From: Deltaproteobacteria bacterium
GTDB taxonomy: Bacteria; Myxococcota_A; UBA796; SXON01
Reading direction: 5' to 3'
Assembly: GCA_947490345.1 (NCBI GenBank)
Contig: CANLGL010000032.1
Span: forward strand, 1-52,541
Length of the DNA: 52,541 nt
Shown here: positions 1 through 8,715 of the stretch, in pieces
Layout of the letters: every line of letters starts with the position of its first letter
How positions within the stretch are numbered: the stretch's first letter is position 1
Program-made: the position numbers and the translations under genes
The notes under the pieces: generated by a model
Seen by the model: the letters and a program-made list of their open reading frames with translations, nothing else
Database searches by the model: none
Told to the model about the DNA's origin: nothing

Positions 1-503
1 AGCGCATCCGCGACGTCGGCGAGCACCAGCGTACCGGTCATCGTCTGGTGCGCCGCGTCGCCGTCCGCGGCGAGGCCGGCCAATTCGGTGGAGAAATCCG
101 CGGCGACGACCGTGAAGCTCAGACCGAAGATTCGTGCATCGTCGGCGCCCGGCAGCAGCGTCACCAGGTCGACGACCCCGTTGTAGGTGGCCCCCGGCGT
201 CAGGTCTGCGGCAGGCTGAAAGCTCAGCTCGGCCATGCTTGTCCAGGTCGCGACGCCATCGATAGATGGCTGGAACCGGAAGGGGCTGTCGACGGGCTTG
301 CCGACTGCCTCGGGCAGCGCGACCTCACGGGCAAAGCGCACCGTGATCGGGGAGCGGCGGCCGACGACACCGGCGGTGTGAGCGCTGACGAGAGTCTCCG
401 GCGCTTCGGCCGCCAGTTCGGTAGGCGCGTCGTCAAACCAGCTGCAGGCGGGAGTCGCCAGCAGGAGCGGCAATGCGAGAAGGAGAAACGTGGGGGGGCG
501 CAT
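1..503 (-). CDS. Alpha-2-macroglobulin-like lipoprotein, N-terminal part (runs off the window)
   Basis: The gene starts at ATG 503 (minus strand) and is cut by the window edge, so only about 167 residues are seen. The first 19 residues form a hydrophobic signal ending in LLLATPAC, a plausible but not perfect lipobox, so the protein is probably an exported lipoprotein. The segment around residues 38-55 reads LVSAHTAGVVGRRSPITVRF, followed by an Ig-like strand pattern. This resembles the N-terminal domains of bacterial alpha-2-macroglobulins, which trap proteases in the periplasm. The diagnostic thioester motif and bait region would lie outside the window, so the family call is an inference. 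It diverges from the tandem PilT gene across a 123-bp spacer. Confidence 0.6.
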   Translation of the reverse strand, partial: MRPPTFLLLALPLLLATPACSWFDDAPTELAAEAPETLVSAHTAGVVGRRSPITVRFAREVALPEAVGKPVDSPFRFQPSIDGVATWTSMAELSFQPAADLTPGATYNGVVDLVTLLPGADDARIFGLSFTVVAADFSTELAGLAADGDAAHQTMTGTLVLADVADA

Positions 504-626
504 CGTGGGTACCGGGTGTGCACCGGACCGGTAGCAAGCCGCGGGCCAGGGGCCCACCCCCGATCCGGGGAAGCTTTGCTACAAAGCGGCGCTGACGATC
601 TATGAACCGGAGATAGCTTCGACGTC
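504..626. other. Divergent intergenic spacer
   Basis: This 123-bp gap separates the minus-strand macroglobulin-like gene from the plus-strand PilT fusion, so promoters in both directions must lie here or within the genes. I see GC-rich short inverted segments around 535-565 but no convincing -35/-10 pair and no good ribosome binding site close to ATG 627; GGAG at 608-611 is 15 nt away. Confidence 0.4.
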
Positions 627-2864
627 ATGGCCACTCCGCTCGTCGAGCTGCTGGGAAAAATGGAGGCTGCGGGCGCGTCCGACCTGTTCGTCAACGAGGG
701 GAAGGCGCCGGCGGCCAGAATCTACGGGTCGCTGAGGGTCCTGTCCGAACCGCCGACTTCGCGCGCGGCCCTCAGAGAGTTTTTGGAGTCGGCGGTGCCC
801 GCTCTCGCGCTCGCCCGCTTCGACGCGACCGGCGATCTCGACGTGGGGGTGACCCTTGCCGGGGGACGGCGCGTGCGCGTGTCGCTGCTCCGTCAGCAAG
901 GCGGCATCGGGTTCGTCGCCCGGGCCGTTCCTCCAGGCGCAATCGAGTTGGCGACGCTGGGGCTGCCCGACAGCCTGGCCGCGTTTGTTGAACAACCCCG
1001 CGGCCTGGTCCTGGTCACCGGGGCAACGGGCTCCGGGAAAAGCACCACGCTCGCTGCACTTTTACACTACGTCAACCGGACCCGGGCCGCGCACATCGTG
1101 ACGATCGAGGATCCGATCGAGTTTGTTCACGCCGATCTGAAGGGCAGGGTCACTCAGCGTGAAATCGGCGCCGACAGCCAGTCTTTTCATGCGGCGCTGC
1201 GGCAAGTGGTGCGCCAGAGCCCCGACGTCATTCTGGTCGGTGAAATGCGGGATGCCGAAACGATGGGGGTGGCGATCGCCGCCGCGCTGACGGGTCATCT
1301 CGTTTTGGCGTCGGTGCATGCCATCGACGCCACGCAGACCCTCCAGCGCATCCTCGCCTACTTCCCTGATGCGATGCGCACACAGGCGGCGCTGGACCTC
1401 TCCCTCTGCCTCGTCGGCATCGTCTCACAGCGCTTGCTCCCGCGGGCCGATGGCCGGGGGCGCGCCCTGGCCACGGAAGTGCTCGCGAACACTCCCGCCG
1501 TAGGACGACTCCTCCGCGAGCAGCGCGTGGACGAGCTCCAGGACCTGATGCGCGGCTCGAGTGATCCCCTTTCACAACCCTTCAACCAGTCGCTGCTCCG
1601 CCTCCACAAGGCCGGTACCATCAGCTACGAAGTCGGGTACGCGGCGGCATCGAACCCCGACGAGTTCGCGCTCCTCGCTCGTGGGATGACCGCGGGCGGC
1701 GCCACCTTTCGCTCGGGCACCGACCAGACCGACCACGGGTTGGACCTGCGGGCCATGCTTGGCGCGGCCGACGAGCGCGGCGCCTCCGACCTGCACCTCA
1801 CCACTGGTAGGACGCCGATCATTCGCGTAAATGGCTCCCTCCTCGCCTTGGACGAGACCGCGCTGTCCGAGGCCGACATGCGCACCCTCCTCTACTCGGT
1901 GATGAGCGCCCGGCAGCGCGCGATCTACGAGCTGGAGCGTGAGGTAGACTTCGCGATTGCTGTGGCCGACGGCCGACGGTTTCGCGTGAATGCCTACTAC
2001 CAGAAGGGCAACATGGCGGCGGCATTGAGGGCGATTCCCTCCGAAGTTCCCAGCGCGGACCACCTCGGTCTGCCCGAAGCCGTCTTGCGGCTGGCTGAAC
2101 GCCCGCAGGGCCTCATCCTGGTGGTCGGGCCGACGGGGGCGGGGAAGAGCACGACGTTGGCGTGCCTGCTGGACCGGATCAATCGAAGCCGGGCGTGTCG
2201 GATCATCACGGTGGAGGACCCGATCGAATTCGTGCATCAGAGCCGGCTCGCAACCATCGATCAGCGCGAGGTCGCCGCCGACACGGCGAGCTTCTCGGCG
2301 GCGCTGAAGTACATCCTTCGCCAGGACCCCGACGTCGTTCTCGTGGGCGAGATGAGGGACGCCGAGACGATCGGCGCCGCGATCACCGCGGCCGAGACCG
2401 GCCACCTTGTGCTTGCGACCCTCCATGCGAATGACGCGCCCCAGACGGTGGATCGCATCGTGGATGCGTTCCCCAGCCACCAGCAGGATCAGGCCCGCGC
2501 GCAGCTCGCGGCCAGCCTCATCGGCGTCGTCTCTCAGCGACTGTTACCCCATCGCTCCGGGCGAGGCCGGACCGCGGTCTTCGAGGTGATGATCGGCACG
2601 CCCGCGATTCGGACGCTCATCCGTGAGGACAAGCTGCACCAGATCCACAACGCGATGGAGACCGCCCGCCGCGACGGGATGGTCACCTTGGACTGGGCAC
2701 TCAAGGATGCCTATGAGGCAGGCCGCATCAGCTTCGAAGAGGCGATGCGGTACATCCTGAATCCGAAGTCGCTGACGCCGGTGGGAGGGGATGCACCGGC
2801 CGCGCCTCCTACACCGCCGACCCCGCCGCCCGCTTCGGGAATCCGTAAGTTCCTGGGCACCTGA
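627..2864 (+). CDS. Tandem PilT-PilT fusion ATPase (type IV pilus retraction family)
   Basis: The 745-residue protein contains two complete PilT-like secretion ATPase modules in one chain; a normal PilT is about 350 residues. Module 1 (about 1-360) has Walker A GATGSGKS at 132-139, then the Asp box VTIEDPIEFVH, Walker B DVILVGEMRDAET and the His box GHLVLASVHAIDA. Module 2 (about 375-725) has Walker A GPTGAGKS at 501-508, VEDPIEFVH, DVVLVGEMRDAET and GHLVLATLHANDA. Both sets of ATPase motifs look intact. The tail (about 725-745) is Pro/Ala rich. Known family members are hexameric ATPases that drive pilus retraction at the inner membrane; a pseudo-hexamer of three chains is my inference. The next gene overlaps its stop by 1 nt. 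No other pilus gene is in the window. Confidence 0.9.
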   Translation: MATPLVELLGKMEAAGASDLFVNEGKAPAARIYGSLRVLSEPPTSRAALREFLESAVPALALARFDATGDLDVGVTLAGGRRVRVSLLRQQGGIGFVARAVPPGAIELATLGLPDSLAAFVEQPRGLVLVTGATGSGKSTTLAALLHYVNRTRAAHIVTIEDPIEFVHADLKGRVTQREIGADSQSFHAALRQVVRQSPDVILVGEMRDAETMGVAIAAALTGHLVLASVHAIDATQTLQRILAYFPDAMRTQAALDLSLCLVGIVSQRLLPRADGRGRALATEVLANTPAVGRLLREQRVDELQDLMRGSSDPLSQPFNQSLLRLHKAGTISYEVGYAAASNPDEFALLARGMTAGGATFRSGTDQTDHGLDLRAMLGAADERGASDLHLTTGRTPIIRVNGSLLALDETALSEADMRTLLYSVMSARQRAIYELEREVDFAIAVADGRRFRVNAYYQKGNMAAALRAIPSEVPSADHLGLPEAVLRLAERPQGLILVVGPTGAGKSTTLACLLDRINRSRACRIITVEDPIEFVHQSRLATIDQREVAADTASFSAALKYILRQDPDVVLVGEMRDAETIGAAITAAETGHLVLATLHANDAPQTVDRIVDAFPSHQQDQARAQLAASLIGVVSQRLLPHRSGRGRTAVFEVMIGTPAIRTLIREDKLHQIHNAMETARRDGMVTLDWALKDAYEAGRISFEEAMRYILNPKSLTPVGGDAPAAPPTPPTPPPASGIRKFLGT

Positions 2865-3703
2865 TGTTTCGGCTGGTCGTTCTTGATCCCGGGTTGCTCG
2901 ACCGGGTACGCCCGACCGCCCCGTCGACGATCTGGCGCGGCGCCCTCCGGGATGCCGGGTTTTTGGCCGAGCCTCCAGGCGCGACTCCGGTCGAGCGCCA
3001 GTTCCGTGGCGTCCGGGTTGAGCTGGAGGGGATGGACAAGGCCGAGACCAACGTGACGGTCGCCAGCCAGCCCGTCAGTTGGCTGGTCGGGGGGGTTCCG
3101 AAGGCAGTGATTTGGGGGGCGGTGGCGCTGTTTCTGGTGCTGACCCTGATCTCGCAGATCACCGATGTCTTCAGCGTCTACGTCACCGGGCTCTTCAGGC
3201 CGCTCATTGCCATCGTGGGCACGCCGGTGCTCCTGACGCCGTTGGCGCTGTTCGGCCTCGGCTGGACGGTATGGATGGACGTCCGCCGCCGAGCGTTCGG
3301 TGTCGAGTCGGAGTCGGAGCGGCAGCGGCACGGTCGGAACCTCTATGCCCACGCCGAGGCGCTGTCCTTCGAAACCTTTCTTGTTCCAAGCGGTTCGGTC
3401 TTGTTGGTGAGCGCGCCCCATCTCGCCTGGTTGGTGCATCGACTCCGGGATTTACGGGTCAACCGTCCGCAAGAGCCGACCCCAGAACGCGAGGAGCTCG
3501 TGTTCGAGCTGGGGGCGCTGCGCGACCAGATGGAGGCCGCGCTCCGCGCGGCCGCCTCCGGCGCCGTCCCGGCGCCGGAGGCGCTCCAATGCGACATCTG
3601 TCGCCTGAACGAGCGGTTCGCTGCCCTCCATGTTCCCCCCGATCGTTCTGGCGAAGGGGCTCGACTCGCCGCCGAACTCCCAAAACGGGCCGCTGGAGGA
3701 TGA
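2864..3703 (+). CDS. Hypothetical membrane protein between PilT fusion and SURF1
   Basis: This is a 279-residue protein that I do not recognise. It starts in a TGATG overlap with the PilT fusion and ends in an ATGA overlap with the SURF1 gene, so the three are probably translated together. Residues about 81-99 and 110-138 are two strongly hydrophobic stretches, giving a hairpin membrane anchor. The N-terminal 80 residues and the C-terminal 140 residues are soluble. The C-terminal part has a helical, Glu/Arg-rich segment and a single CDIC pair near residue 245. The family is unknown to me, and no function is assigned. Confidence 0.75.
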   Translation: MFRLVVLDPGLLDRVRPTAPSTIWRGALRDAGFLAEPPGATPVERQFRGVRVELEGMDKAETNVTVASQPVSWLVGGVPKAVIWGAVALFLVLTLISQITDVFSVYVTGLFRPLIAIVGTPVLLTPLALFGLGWTVWMDVRRRAFGVESESERQRHGRNLYAHAEALSFETFLVPSGSVLLVSAPHLAWLVHRLRDLRVNRPQEPTPEREELVFELGALRDQMEAALRAAASGAVPAPEALQCDICRLNERFAALHVPPDRSGEGARLAAELPKRAAGG

Positions 3704-4422
3704 CCCAGCCTCGCCAGCCAGTCCAGGTTCCCCGCGCCGTCCGCGCTCTCGCCGTCTTGCTGATGTGCGCGGCGTTGACGCTTGGTGTCTGGCAGGTACA
3801 GCGCGATGCCGAGCGCAACGAGGGGCGGGTATCGGCGCTAGAAACCCAGGACGCCCCGGTGCTTACCGCCTACGTGCCGGTCACTGCCGAACTTGCATGG
3901 AGAGTGGTGCGCTGGCGGGGTCGCTTCGAGGGGCGACCGCACCTGATTGCGGGGAGGCAGCTTCGCTCGGCCTTGGGCTATGGCGTCGCGCAGCGGTTCG
4001 TGCGGGAAGACGGGGTCGCTTTGCTTGTCGACCGCGGGTGGGTCGACGCGGCTGAGGTCGCCGCCGCCGTGGCGCGGACCGAGCCGAGCGATGAGTCCGA
4101 GCTCACGGGACAACTGCGGCCGGTGTTCGGTCGCGCGGATATTGTCGCGACATCCGGACACGGCACGGAGATCTGGCCCGCGAAGGCCTGGCCGAGCATC
4201 CAGGGCGCCACGCGCACCCGGGCTTCGGTGTACGTGGTGTCTGGCGCTGAGCACGGGGGACCGAGTGCGAATTCACACGCTCTGGACGGCTTCGTACGCG
4301 TTCCACCCCGTGACCAAACAAGTCTGCACTACGCGTCCCAGTGGTTCGCATTGGCGCTCCTGGCGGGAATCGCCTTGATTCCCGGAGCGGCCACCCGCGC
4401 CCGCGACTTTTTGGGTGCCTGA
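3700..4422 (+). CDS. SURF1-family cytochrome oxidase assembly protein
   Basis: This 240-residue protein has a membrane segment at about 14-32 (ending in LGVWQVQR), a periplasmic domain, and a second membrane segment near the C-terminus preceded by LHYASQWFALAL. The pattern of terminal helices flanking one domain with RPHLIAGRQL, GYGV and LLVDRGWV is that of SURF1/Shy1, which helps insert heme a into subunit I of aa3 oxidase. The chosen ATG (3700) overlaps the upstream stop by 4 nt and has GGAGG just before it. Much longer readings of the same frame exist upstream but would bury the preceding gene. Its position just ahead of the oxidase operon supports the role. Confidence 0.85.
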   Translation: MTQPRQPVQVPRAVRALAVLLMCAALTLGVWQVQRDAERNEGRVSALETQDAPVLTAYVPVTAELAWRVVRWRGRFEGRPHLIAGRQLRSALGYGVAQRFVREDGVALLVDRGWVDAAEVAAAVARTEPSDESELTGQLRPVFGRADIVATSGHGTEIWPAKAWPSIQGATRTRASVYVVSGAEHGGPSANSHALDGFVRVPPRDQTSLHYASQWFALALLAGIALIPGAATRARDFLGA

Positions 4423-4472
4423 GGTGGGCATTCGTACTAATTGGTGCCCCCCAACTTTGGGAGTCACCCGCC

Positions 4473-5108
4473 ATGCCTGCGGCCCGTCCGATCATCCTTG
4501 CGCTCGTCCTGGCCGTTCTCGGCGGTTGCGCGACTGAATTGCCGGCCGCTGGCGTTGCCCGGGGCGAGGTGCTGTACCTGAACTGCACCCAGTGCCACGG
4601 GGACGACGGCGGGGGGAGCACCCTCGTCCACGCGCCGGCGATCGCCGGGCTCCCCCAGTGGTACATCGAGGATCAGGTCACCAACTTCCAGACCGGGTGG
4701 CGGGGCGCCCACGAGGATGACGTCGAAGGCCTGAAGATGCGGCCCATGTCGCGAACCATCAAGTCGGCGGCCGACGTGAAGCTCGTCGCCGAGTACGTCG
4801 CTGGTCTGCCGGCGAAGAAGGCCGAGCCCACCGTGCACGGCGATGTGGCCAAGGGGCAGGCGGCCTATGCCGTGTGCTCGGCTTGCCACGGCGTGGACGG
4901 CACCGGGAACGAGACGATGAAGGCGCCGCCGCTGACGCAGGTTCAAGACTGGTACGTCGTGAAGCAGCTTAGCAAGTTCAAGGCCGGCGTTCGCGGCTAC
5001 GAGCCGCTGGACACCACGGCGGCCACCATGAAGGGCATCTCCGGTGGCATCGCCGACGAAGCGGCCATGCGCGACCTTGCAGCCTACATCCAAACCCTTC
5101 CGCTCTGA
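4473..5108 (+). CDS. Diheme cytochrome c lipoprotein
   Basis: This 211-residue protein has a lipoprotein signal ending in LAVLGGC (Cys19). It carries two heme c attachment sites, CTQCH at 38-42 and CSACH at 135-139, each at the start of a class I cytochrome c repeat. Met-containing stretches downstream (RPMSRT and TMKGI) could give the sixth heme ligands. The two-repeat layout resembles cytochrome c4-type proteins. It most likely carries electrons to the CuA site of the oxidase encoded just downstream, held on the outer face of the membrane by its lipid. The start was chosen at ATG 4473 because it gives a full signal peptide. Confidence 0.88.
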   Translation: MPAARPIILALVLAVLGGCATELPAAGVARGEVLYLNCTQCHGDDGGGSTLVHAPAIAGLPQWYIEDQVTNFQTGWRGAHEDDVEGLKMRPMSRTIKSAADVKLVAEYVAGLPAKKAEPTVHGDVAKGQAAYAVCSACHGVDGTGNETMKAPPLTQVQDWYVVKQLSKFKAGVRGYEPLDTTAATMKGISGGIADEAAMRDLAAYIQTLPL

Positions 5109-5115
5109 GGCCGCC

Positions 5116-5229
5116 ATGAACCCAACGGCTGAAAACGAAGCTGACGCGATGACCCAGCAGGTTTTCCTGATCACCATGGCGGGGTGCGCGGCATTCATCG
5201 CCGCGGTCATCGTCTACGTGATCATGTGA
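5116..5229 (+). CDS. 37-residue single-span membrane peptide in oxidase operon
   Basis: A very short frame starts at ATG 5116, 7 nt after the cytochrome c stop, and ends 15 nt before coxB. It encodes a polar, acidic N-terminus (MNPTAENEADAM) followed by one hydrophobic helix of about 20 residues ending in VIVYVIM. The tight placement between two oxidase genes and the clean single-helix design argue that it is translated. It could be a small accessory subunit of the oxidase, like the tiny helices found in other heme-copper oxidases. It has no residue motif that proves this. Confidence 0.55.
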   Translation: MNPTAENEADAMTQQVFLITMAGCAAFIAAVIVYVIM

Positions 5230-5244
5230 GCGGGGGAAACGATC

Positions 5245-5937
5245 ATGATTGAAAGCTTCATTCTCCAGGCCTCCAGCTACGCGAGTCAGATCGACGCGCT
5301 GATTTGGTTGATCGTGATCATCACCGGCGTCTGGTTCTTCGCCGCCGAGGGCATTTTCTTCTGGCTCTTGTGGCGCTTTCGTGCCCGTCCAGGCGGGGCG
5401 CCCGCCCGGTACATCGACGACCACGAAGAGCACGTGCTCAAGTACAAGTGGATCGAGATCCCGCATCGGCTGATCCTGGTGTGCGACGTCGTGCTCATCA
5501 TCGGGGCGATCACCGTTTGGAGCGACATCAAGCTGAGCATGCCGGCCACCGACGAGACGGTGCGGATCACTGCACAGCAGTGGGCGTGGACCTTTCAGCA
5601 TGTCGGCCCCGATGGGCAAATGGACACCGAAGACGACATCGTTTCCATAGACGAGATGCACATCCAGGTCGGAAAGACCTACAAGTTCGAGCTCATGGCC
5701 AAAGACGTGCTGCACAGCTTTTCGGTTCCGGTCTTCCGGCTGAAGCAGGACGCGATCCCCGGGCGAGTGATCACCGGTTGGTTCCAGCCGACGATCACCG
5801 GAGAGTTCGACGTACAATGCGCTGAAATCTGCGGAATAGGCCACGGCATCATGCCGGCGCGACTCTATGTGGAGACGCCCGAGGCCCACGCGGCCTGGCT
5901 GGCGAATCCCACTCACTACCTCGCTTACAAGTTCTAG
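5245..5937 (+). CDS. coxB: Cytochrome c oxidase subunit II
   Basis: This 230-residue protein has two N-terminal membrane helices (about 18-42 and 74-92) and a periplasmic cupredoxin domain. All CuA ligands are visible: His157 (LHSFSVPVF), then Cys192, Glu194, Cys196, His200 and Met203 in CAEICGIGHGIM. The aromatic electron-entry stretch QQWAWTFQH lies at 111-119. There is no C-terminal cytochrome c domain, so electrons must come from a separate cytochrome such as the two lipoprotein cytochromes c encoded in this block. It acts in the inner membrane as the electron-accepting subunit of the aa3-type terminal oxidase. Confidence 0.95.
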   Translation: MIESFILQASSYASQIDALIWLIVIITGVWFFAAEGIFFWLLWRFRARPGGAPARYIDDHEEHVLKYKWIEIPHRLILVCDVVLIIGAITVWSDIKLSMPATDETVRITAQQWAWTFQHVGPDGQMDTEDDIVSIDEMHIQVGKTYKFELMAKDVLHSFSVPVFRLKQDAIPGRVITGWFQPTITGEFDVQCAEICGIGHGIMPARLYVETPEAHAAWLANPTHYLAYKF

Positions 5938-5950
5938 GAGCGGCGCGACC

Positions 5951-7651
5951 ATGGCCCAGTCCCACGCGCACGACGACCACGCGCACGGAGATCACCACGA
6001 AGAAGGGTGGTTTCTGAAGTACTTCTGGTCCACTGATCACAAGATGATCGCCAAGCAGTACCTGCTCACGGGCATGGCGCTGGGCGTGATCGGCGCGTAC
6101 TTTGCGTACGTTTTCCGCATGCAGTTGGCGTTCCCCAACAAGCCGGTGCCTGGGTACGGGTTGGTCACCGGTTCCGACTACAACGCTTTGGTCACCAACC
6201 ATGGCGCGATCATGATCTTCTGGGTCGCCATGCCCGTGTTGATCGCGGCGTTCGGCAACTTCCTGATTCCGCTGATGGTCGGTTGCGACGACATGGTGTT
6301 TCCGCGGCTGAACCGGTTGAGCTACCAGATATTCCTGATCAGCGCGATCGTGCTGGTTTCGTCCTTCTTCGTGGAGGGCGGCGCCTTCGGCGGCGCGTGG
6401 ACCGCCTACCCCCCACTCTCGGCCAAGGCCGAGTACAACCTGACCCCATTGGGACCAACCTTGTGGTTGGCCGCGGTGGCCTTGGAGTTCGTTGCCTTCC
6501 TGCTGGGCGGCATCAACTTCGTCACCACGGCCATGAACTCCCGCGCGCCGGGGATGAGGGCCCTCGATCTCCCCATGGCCGTCTGGATGATCGTCATCGC
6601 GAGCATCCTGTTCATGTGCTCGGTTGGTCCGCTGATCGCGGGCGCGGTCATGCTGATGTTCGACCAGACCATCGGAACGGGGTTCTTCGATCCCGACCGC
6701 GGAGGCGACCCGGTTCTATGGCAGCACCTGTTCTGGTTCTTCGGGCATCCCGAGGTGTACGTCGTGCTGCTTCCGCCTCTGGGTTTCGTGGCGGAGATCA
6801 TCACCACGTTCTCGCGGAAGCGGCTTTTCGCCTACAAAACGGTGCTCTACACCACCATCGGCACCGGGATTCTCAGCTTCTTCGTTTGGGCCCACCACCA
6901 GTTCATCGCCGGCGTCGACCCGCGCATGTCGAACGTGTTTTCGGTGACGACGGTGCTGATCTCGATTCCGATCGCCGAGCTGTGCTTCGTCTACATCGCG
7001 ACGCTGTACGCTGGCTCCATCAGCTTCCGCGTCCCGATGCTCTGGGCGTTGGCCTTCATCGCCGAGTTCCTCGTCGGTGGGGTCACCGGCATCTTCCTCG
7101 GGGCCAGCGGCGCCGACATCTACTTCCACGACACCTACTTCGTGGTTGCCCACTTCCACTACACCTTCTTCCCCATCGCGATCATCGGAACCTTCGCCGG
7201 GGTCACCTACTGGTACCCCAAGATGTTCGGTCGCCACATGGACGAAACCTTGGGGAAGATCCACTTCTGGGTCACGATCGCCGGCTTCAACGGCATCTTC
7301 ATTCCCCTGTTCATTCTCGGCGCGGCCGGCGATCATCGTCGCATCTTCGACTACAGCAACTTTCCGGAGCTGGCGAGCCCCGAGCTGCAGGCCATGCGGG
7401 TGTTCGCGACCGTGTCCTTGCTCGTCATGCTGGCAGTCCAGCCGCTCTTCGCGTGGAACTTCTTCCGCAACATGTGGAAGGGAAAGGTCGCCGAGGCGAA
7501 CCCGTGGAACGCCAACACGCTCGAGTGGCAGTGCCCCTCACCGCCGCCCCACGGCAACTTCAACCCGATGCCAGAAGTGTACCGGGGTCCCTACGAGTAC
7601 AGTCAGCCGGGTCGCGCGGACGACTTCTGGCCGCAGAACTCCCCCACCTAG
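5951..7651 (+). CDS. coxA: Cytochrome c oxidase subunit I
   Basis: This 566-residue, polytopic catalytic subunit reduces O2 at the heme a3-CuB site and pumps protons. The motif WFFGHPEVY holds His266 and the cross-linked Tyr270, with Glu268 at the end of the D channel, so this is an A1-type enzyme. CuB ligands His315 and His316 lie in AHHQF, and heme ligands His401 and His403 lie in VVAHFHY. The N-terminus is His/Asp rich (HAHDDHAHGDHH), which is unusual and may bind metal. The start at ATG 5951 sits 13 nt after the coxB stop with a GGAG just upstream; it is preferred over an upstream in-frame start inside coxB. Confidence 0.97.
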   Translation: MAQSHAHDDHAHGDHHEEGWFLKYFWSTDHKMIAKQYLLTGMALGVIGAYFAYVFRMQLAFPNKPVPGYGLVTGSDYNALVTNHGAIMIFWVAMPVLIAAFGNFLIPLMVGCDDMVFPRLNRLSYQIFLISAIVLVSSFFVEGGAFGGAWTAYPPLSAKAEYNLTPLGPTLWLAAVALEFVAFLLGGINFVTTAMNSRAPGMRALDLPMAVWMIVIASILFMCSVGPLIAGAVMLMFDQTIGTGFFDPDRGGDPVLWQHLFWFFGHPEVYVVLLPPLGFVAEIITTFSRKRLFAYKTVLYTTIGTGILSFFVWAHHQFIAGVDPRMSNVFSVTTVLISIPIAELCFVYIATLYAGSISFRVPMLWALAFIAEFLVGGVTGIFLGASGADIYFHDTYFVVAHFHYTFFPIAIIGTFAGVTYWYPKMFGRHMDETLGKIHFWVTIAGFNGIFIPLFILGAAGDHRRIFDYSNFPELASPELQAMRVFATVSLLVMLAVQPLFAWNFFRNMWKGKVAEANPWNANTLEWQCPSPPPHGNFNPMPEVYRGPYEYSQPGRADDFWPQNSPT

Positions 7652-7666
7652 GCGCACGAGGAAACC

Positions 7667-8239
7667 ATGGTCAAACCCCTCGCCACACTCCGATCTGCAA
7701 CCGGCGTGCCGACTGGCCGCCTGGCGGTCTGGTGGGTCATCGCCTCGGAAATCGTCATCTTCGGCGGTCTGCTCGGGTCGTACCTGCTGCACCGCCTCGG
7801 CCACCCCGAGTGGGCGACGTATGCCTCCCACACCAACACGTGGGCGGGCGCGTTCAACACGCTGGTGTTGTTGACTTCGAGCCTCTCCGCCGTGCTGGGC
7901 CACAAGGCCGCCGAGGCGGGCGACGGTAAAAAAGCCGCGAAGATGTTGATGTTCACCTGCCTGGGGGGCCTCACCTTCCTCGTGGTGAAGGGCTTCGAGT
8001 GGACCTACGAAATCCAGCACGGCTACACGATCACCGCCAACGGGTTCTGGTCGTTCTACTACACCGCAGCTGGGCTCCACGGCCTGCACGTCATCGCCGG
8101 CTGCATCATCATGCTCTTTGTCGCGGCTGACGCCCGAAAGAACAAGGAGCTGCAACGTGTCGAGCTCATCGGCATCTACTGGCACTTCGTCGACCTGGTC
8201 TGGATCTTTCTCTTCCCTCTTCTCTACATCGCCAAGTAG
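7667..8239 (+). CDS. coxC: Cytochrome c oxidase subunit III (first copy)
   Basis: This 190-residue membrane protein has about five helices, shorter than the seven-helix mitochondrial-type subunit III. Family signatures are WWVIASEIVIFGGLL in the first helix, KGFEWTYEI in the middle and GLHGLHVIAG followed by YWHFVDLVWIFLFPLLYI at the end. Subunit III stabilises the catalytic core and supports proton uptake. It lies 15 nt after coxA, with another 14 nt to the subunit IV gene. A second subunit III homologue lies two genes downstream. Confidence 0.92.
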   Translation: MVKPLATLRSATGVPTGRLAVWWVIASEIVIFGGLLGSYLLHRLGHPEWATYASHTNTWAGAFNTLVLLTSSLSAVLGHKAAEAGDGKKAAKMLMFTCLGGLTFLVVKGFEWTYEIQHGYTITANGFWSFYYTAAGLHGLHVIAGCIIMLFVAADARKNKELQRVELIGIYWHFVDLVWIFLFPLLYIAK

Positions 8240-8253
8240 AAGCGAGGTTCCTC

Positions 8254-8715
8254 ATGTCGTCTAATGCCGACCCTCACGGACACGAGCACACGGCTGATCA
8301 CGCCGGTCACCACACCGACTACGTCAAGATCTGGGGCATCCTCGTGGTGCTTCTGGTCGTGAGCGTGACGGGTCCGATGTTGGAGATCCGGATCATCACG
8401 CTTTTGACCGCGTTCGGAATCGCGGTCGTGAAGGCGTTCCTCGTCGCCAAGTACTTCATGCACCTCGACATCGAGAAGACCTTCGTGGTCAAGCTCCTGG
8501 TGGTGTGTCTGGGGCTGATGATGCTGTTCTTCGCGGCAACGGCGCCTGACATCATGAAGCACTGGGGAGCGAATTGGCGCAACGAGTCGGCGAAGAACGC
8601 AAATATTCCCGAGGTCCACCACGAGGCCGGCGGTGAGCCCGCTGCGGCGCACGGCGAGGCGGCTCCGGCGCACGGCGAGGCGGCTCCGGCGCACGGCGAG
8701 GCGCCGGCGCACTGA
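8254..8715 (+). CDS. coxD: Cytochrome c oxidase subunit IV
   Basis: This 153-residue protein has a His-rich N-terminus (DPHGHEHTADHAGHH), then three hydrophobic helices with the subunit IV signature AFGIAVVKAFLVAKYFMHL. The C-terminal 25 residues are a low-complexity His/Glu/Ala tail with HGEAAPA units. Known bacterial subunit IV proteins are small three-helix parts of heme-copper oxidases. The His-rich ends are unusual and could bind copper, but that is only an inference. Its stop overlaps the next start (TGATG). Confidence 0.88.
   Translation: MSSNADPHGHEHTADHAGHHTDYVKIWGILVVLLVVSVTGPMLEIRIITLLTAFGIAVVKAFLVAKYFMHLDIEKTFVVKLLVVCLGLMMLFFAATAPDIMKHWGANWRNESAKNANIPEVHHEAGGEPAAAHGEAAPAHGEAAPAHGEAPAH
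8647..8712 (+). repeat. 21-bp tandem repeat in coxD 3' end
   Basis: Two identical 21-bp units (8647-8667 and 8668-8688) and a partial third encode the HGEAAPA tail of subunit IV. It stays in frame, so copy number could vary without breaking the gene. Confidence 0.85.

Noticed and set aside
6283..7929. 548-residue plus-strand frame inside coxA and coxC
   Set aside because: An Arg/His-rich shadow in another frame of two clear oxidase genes.
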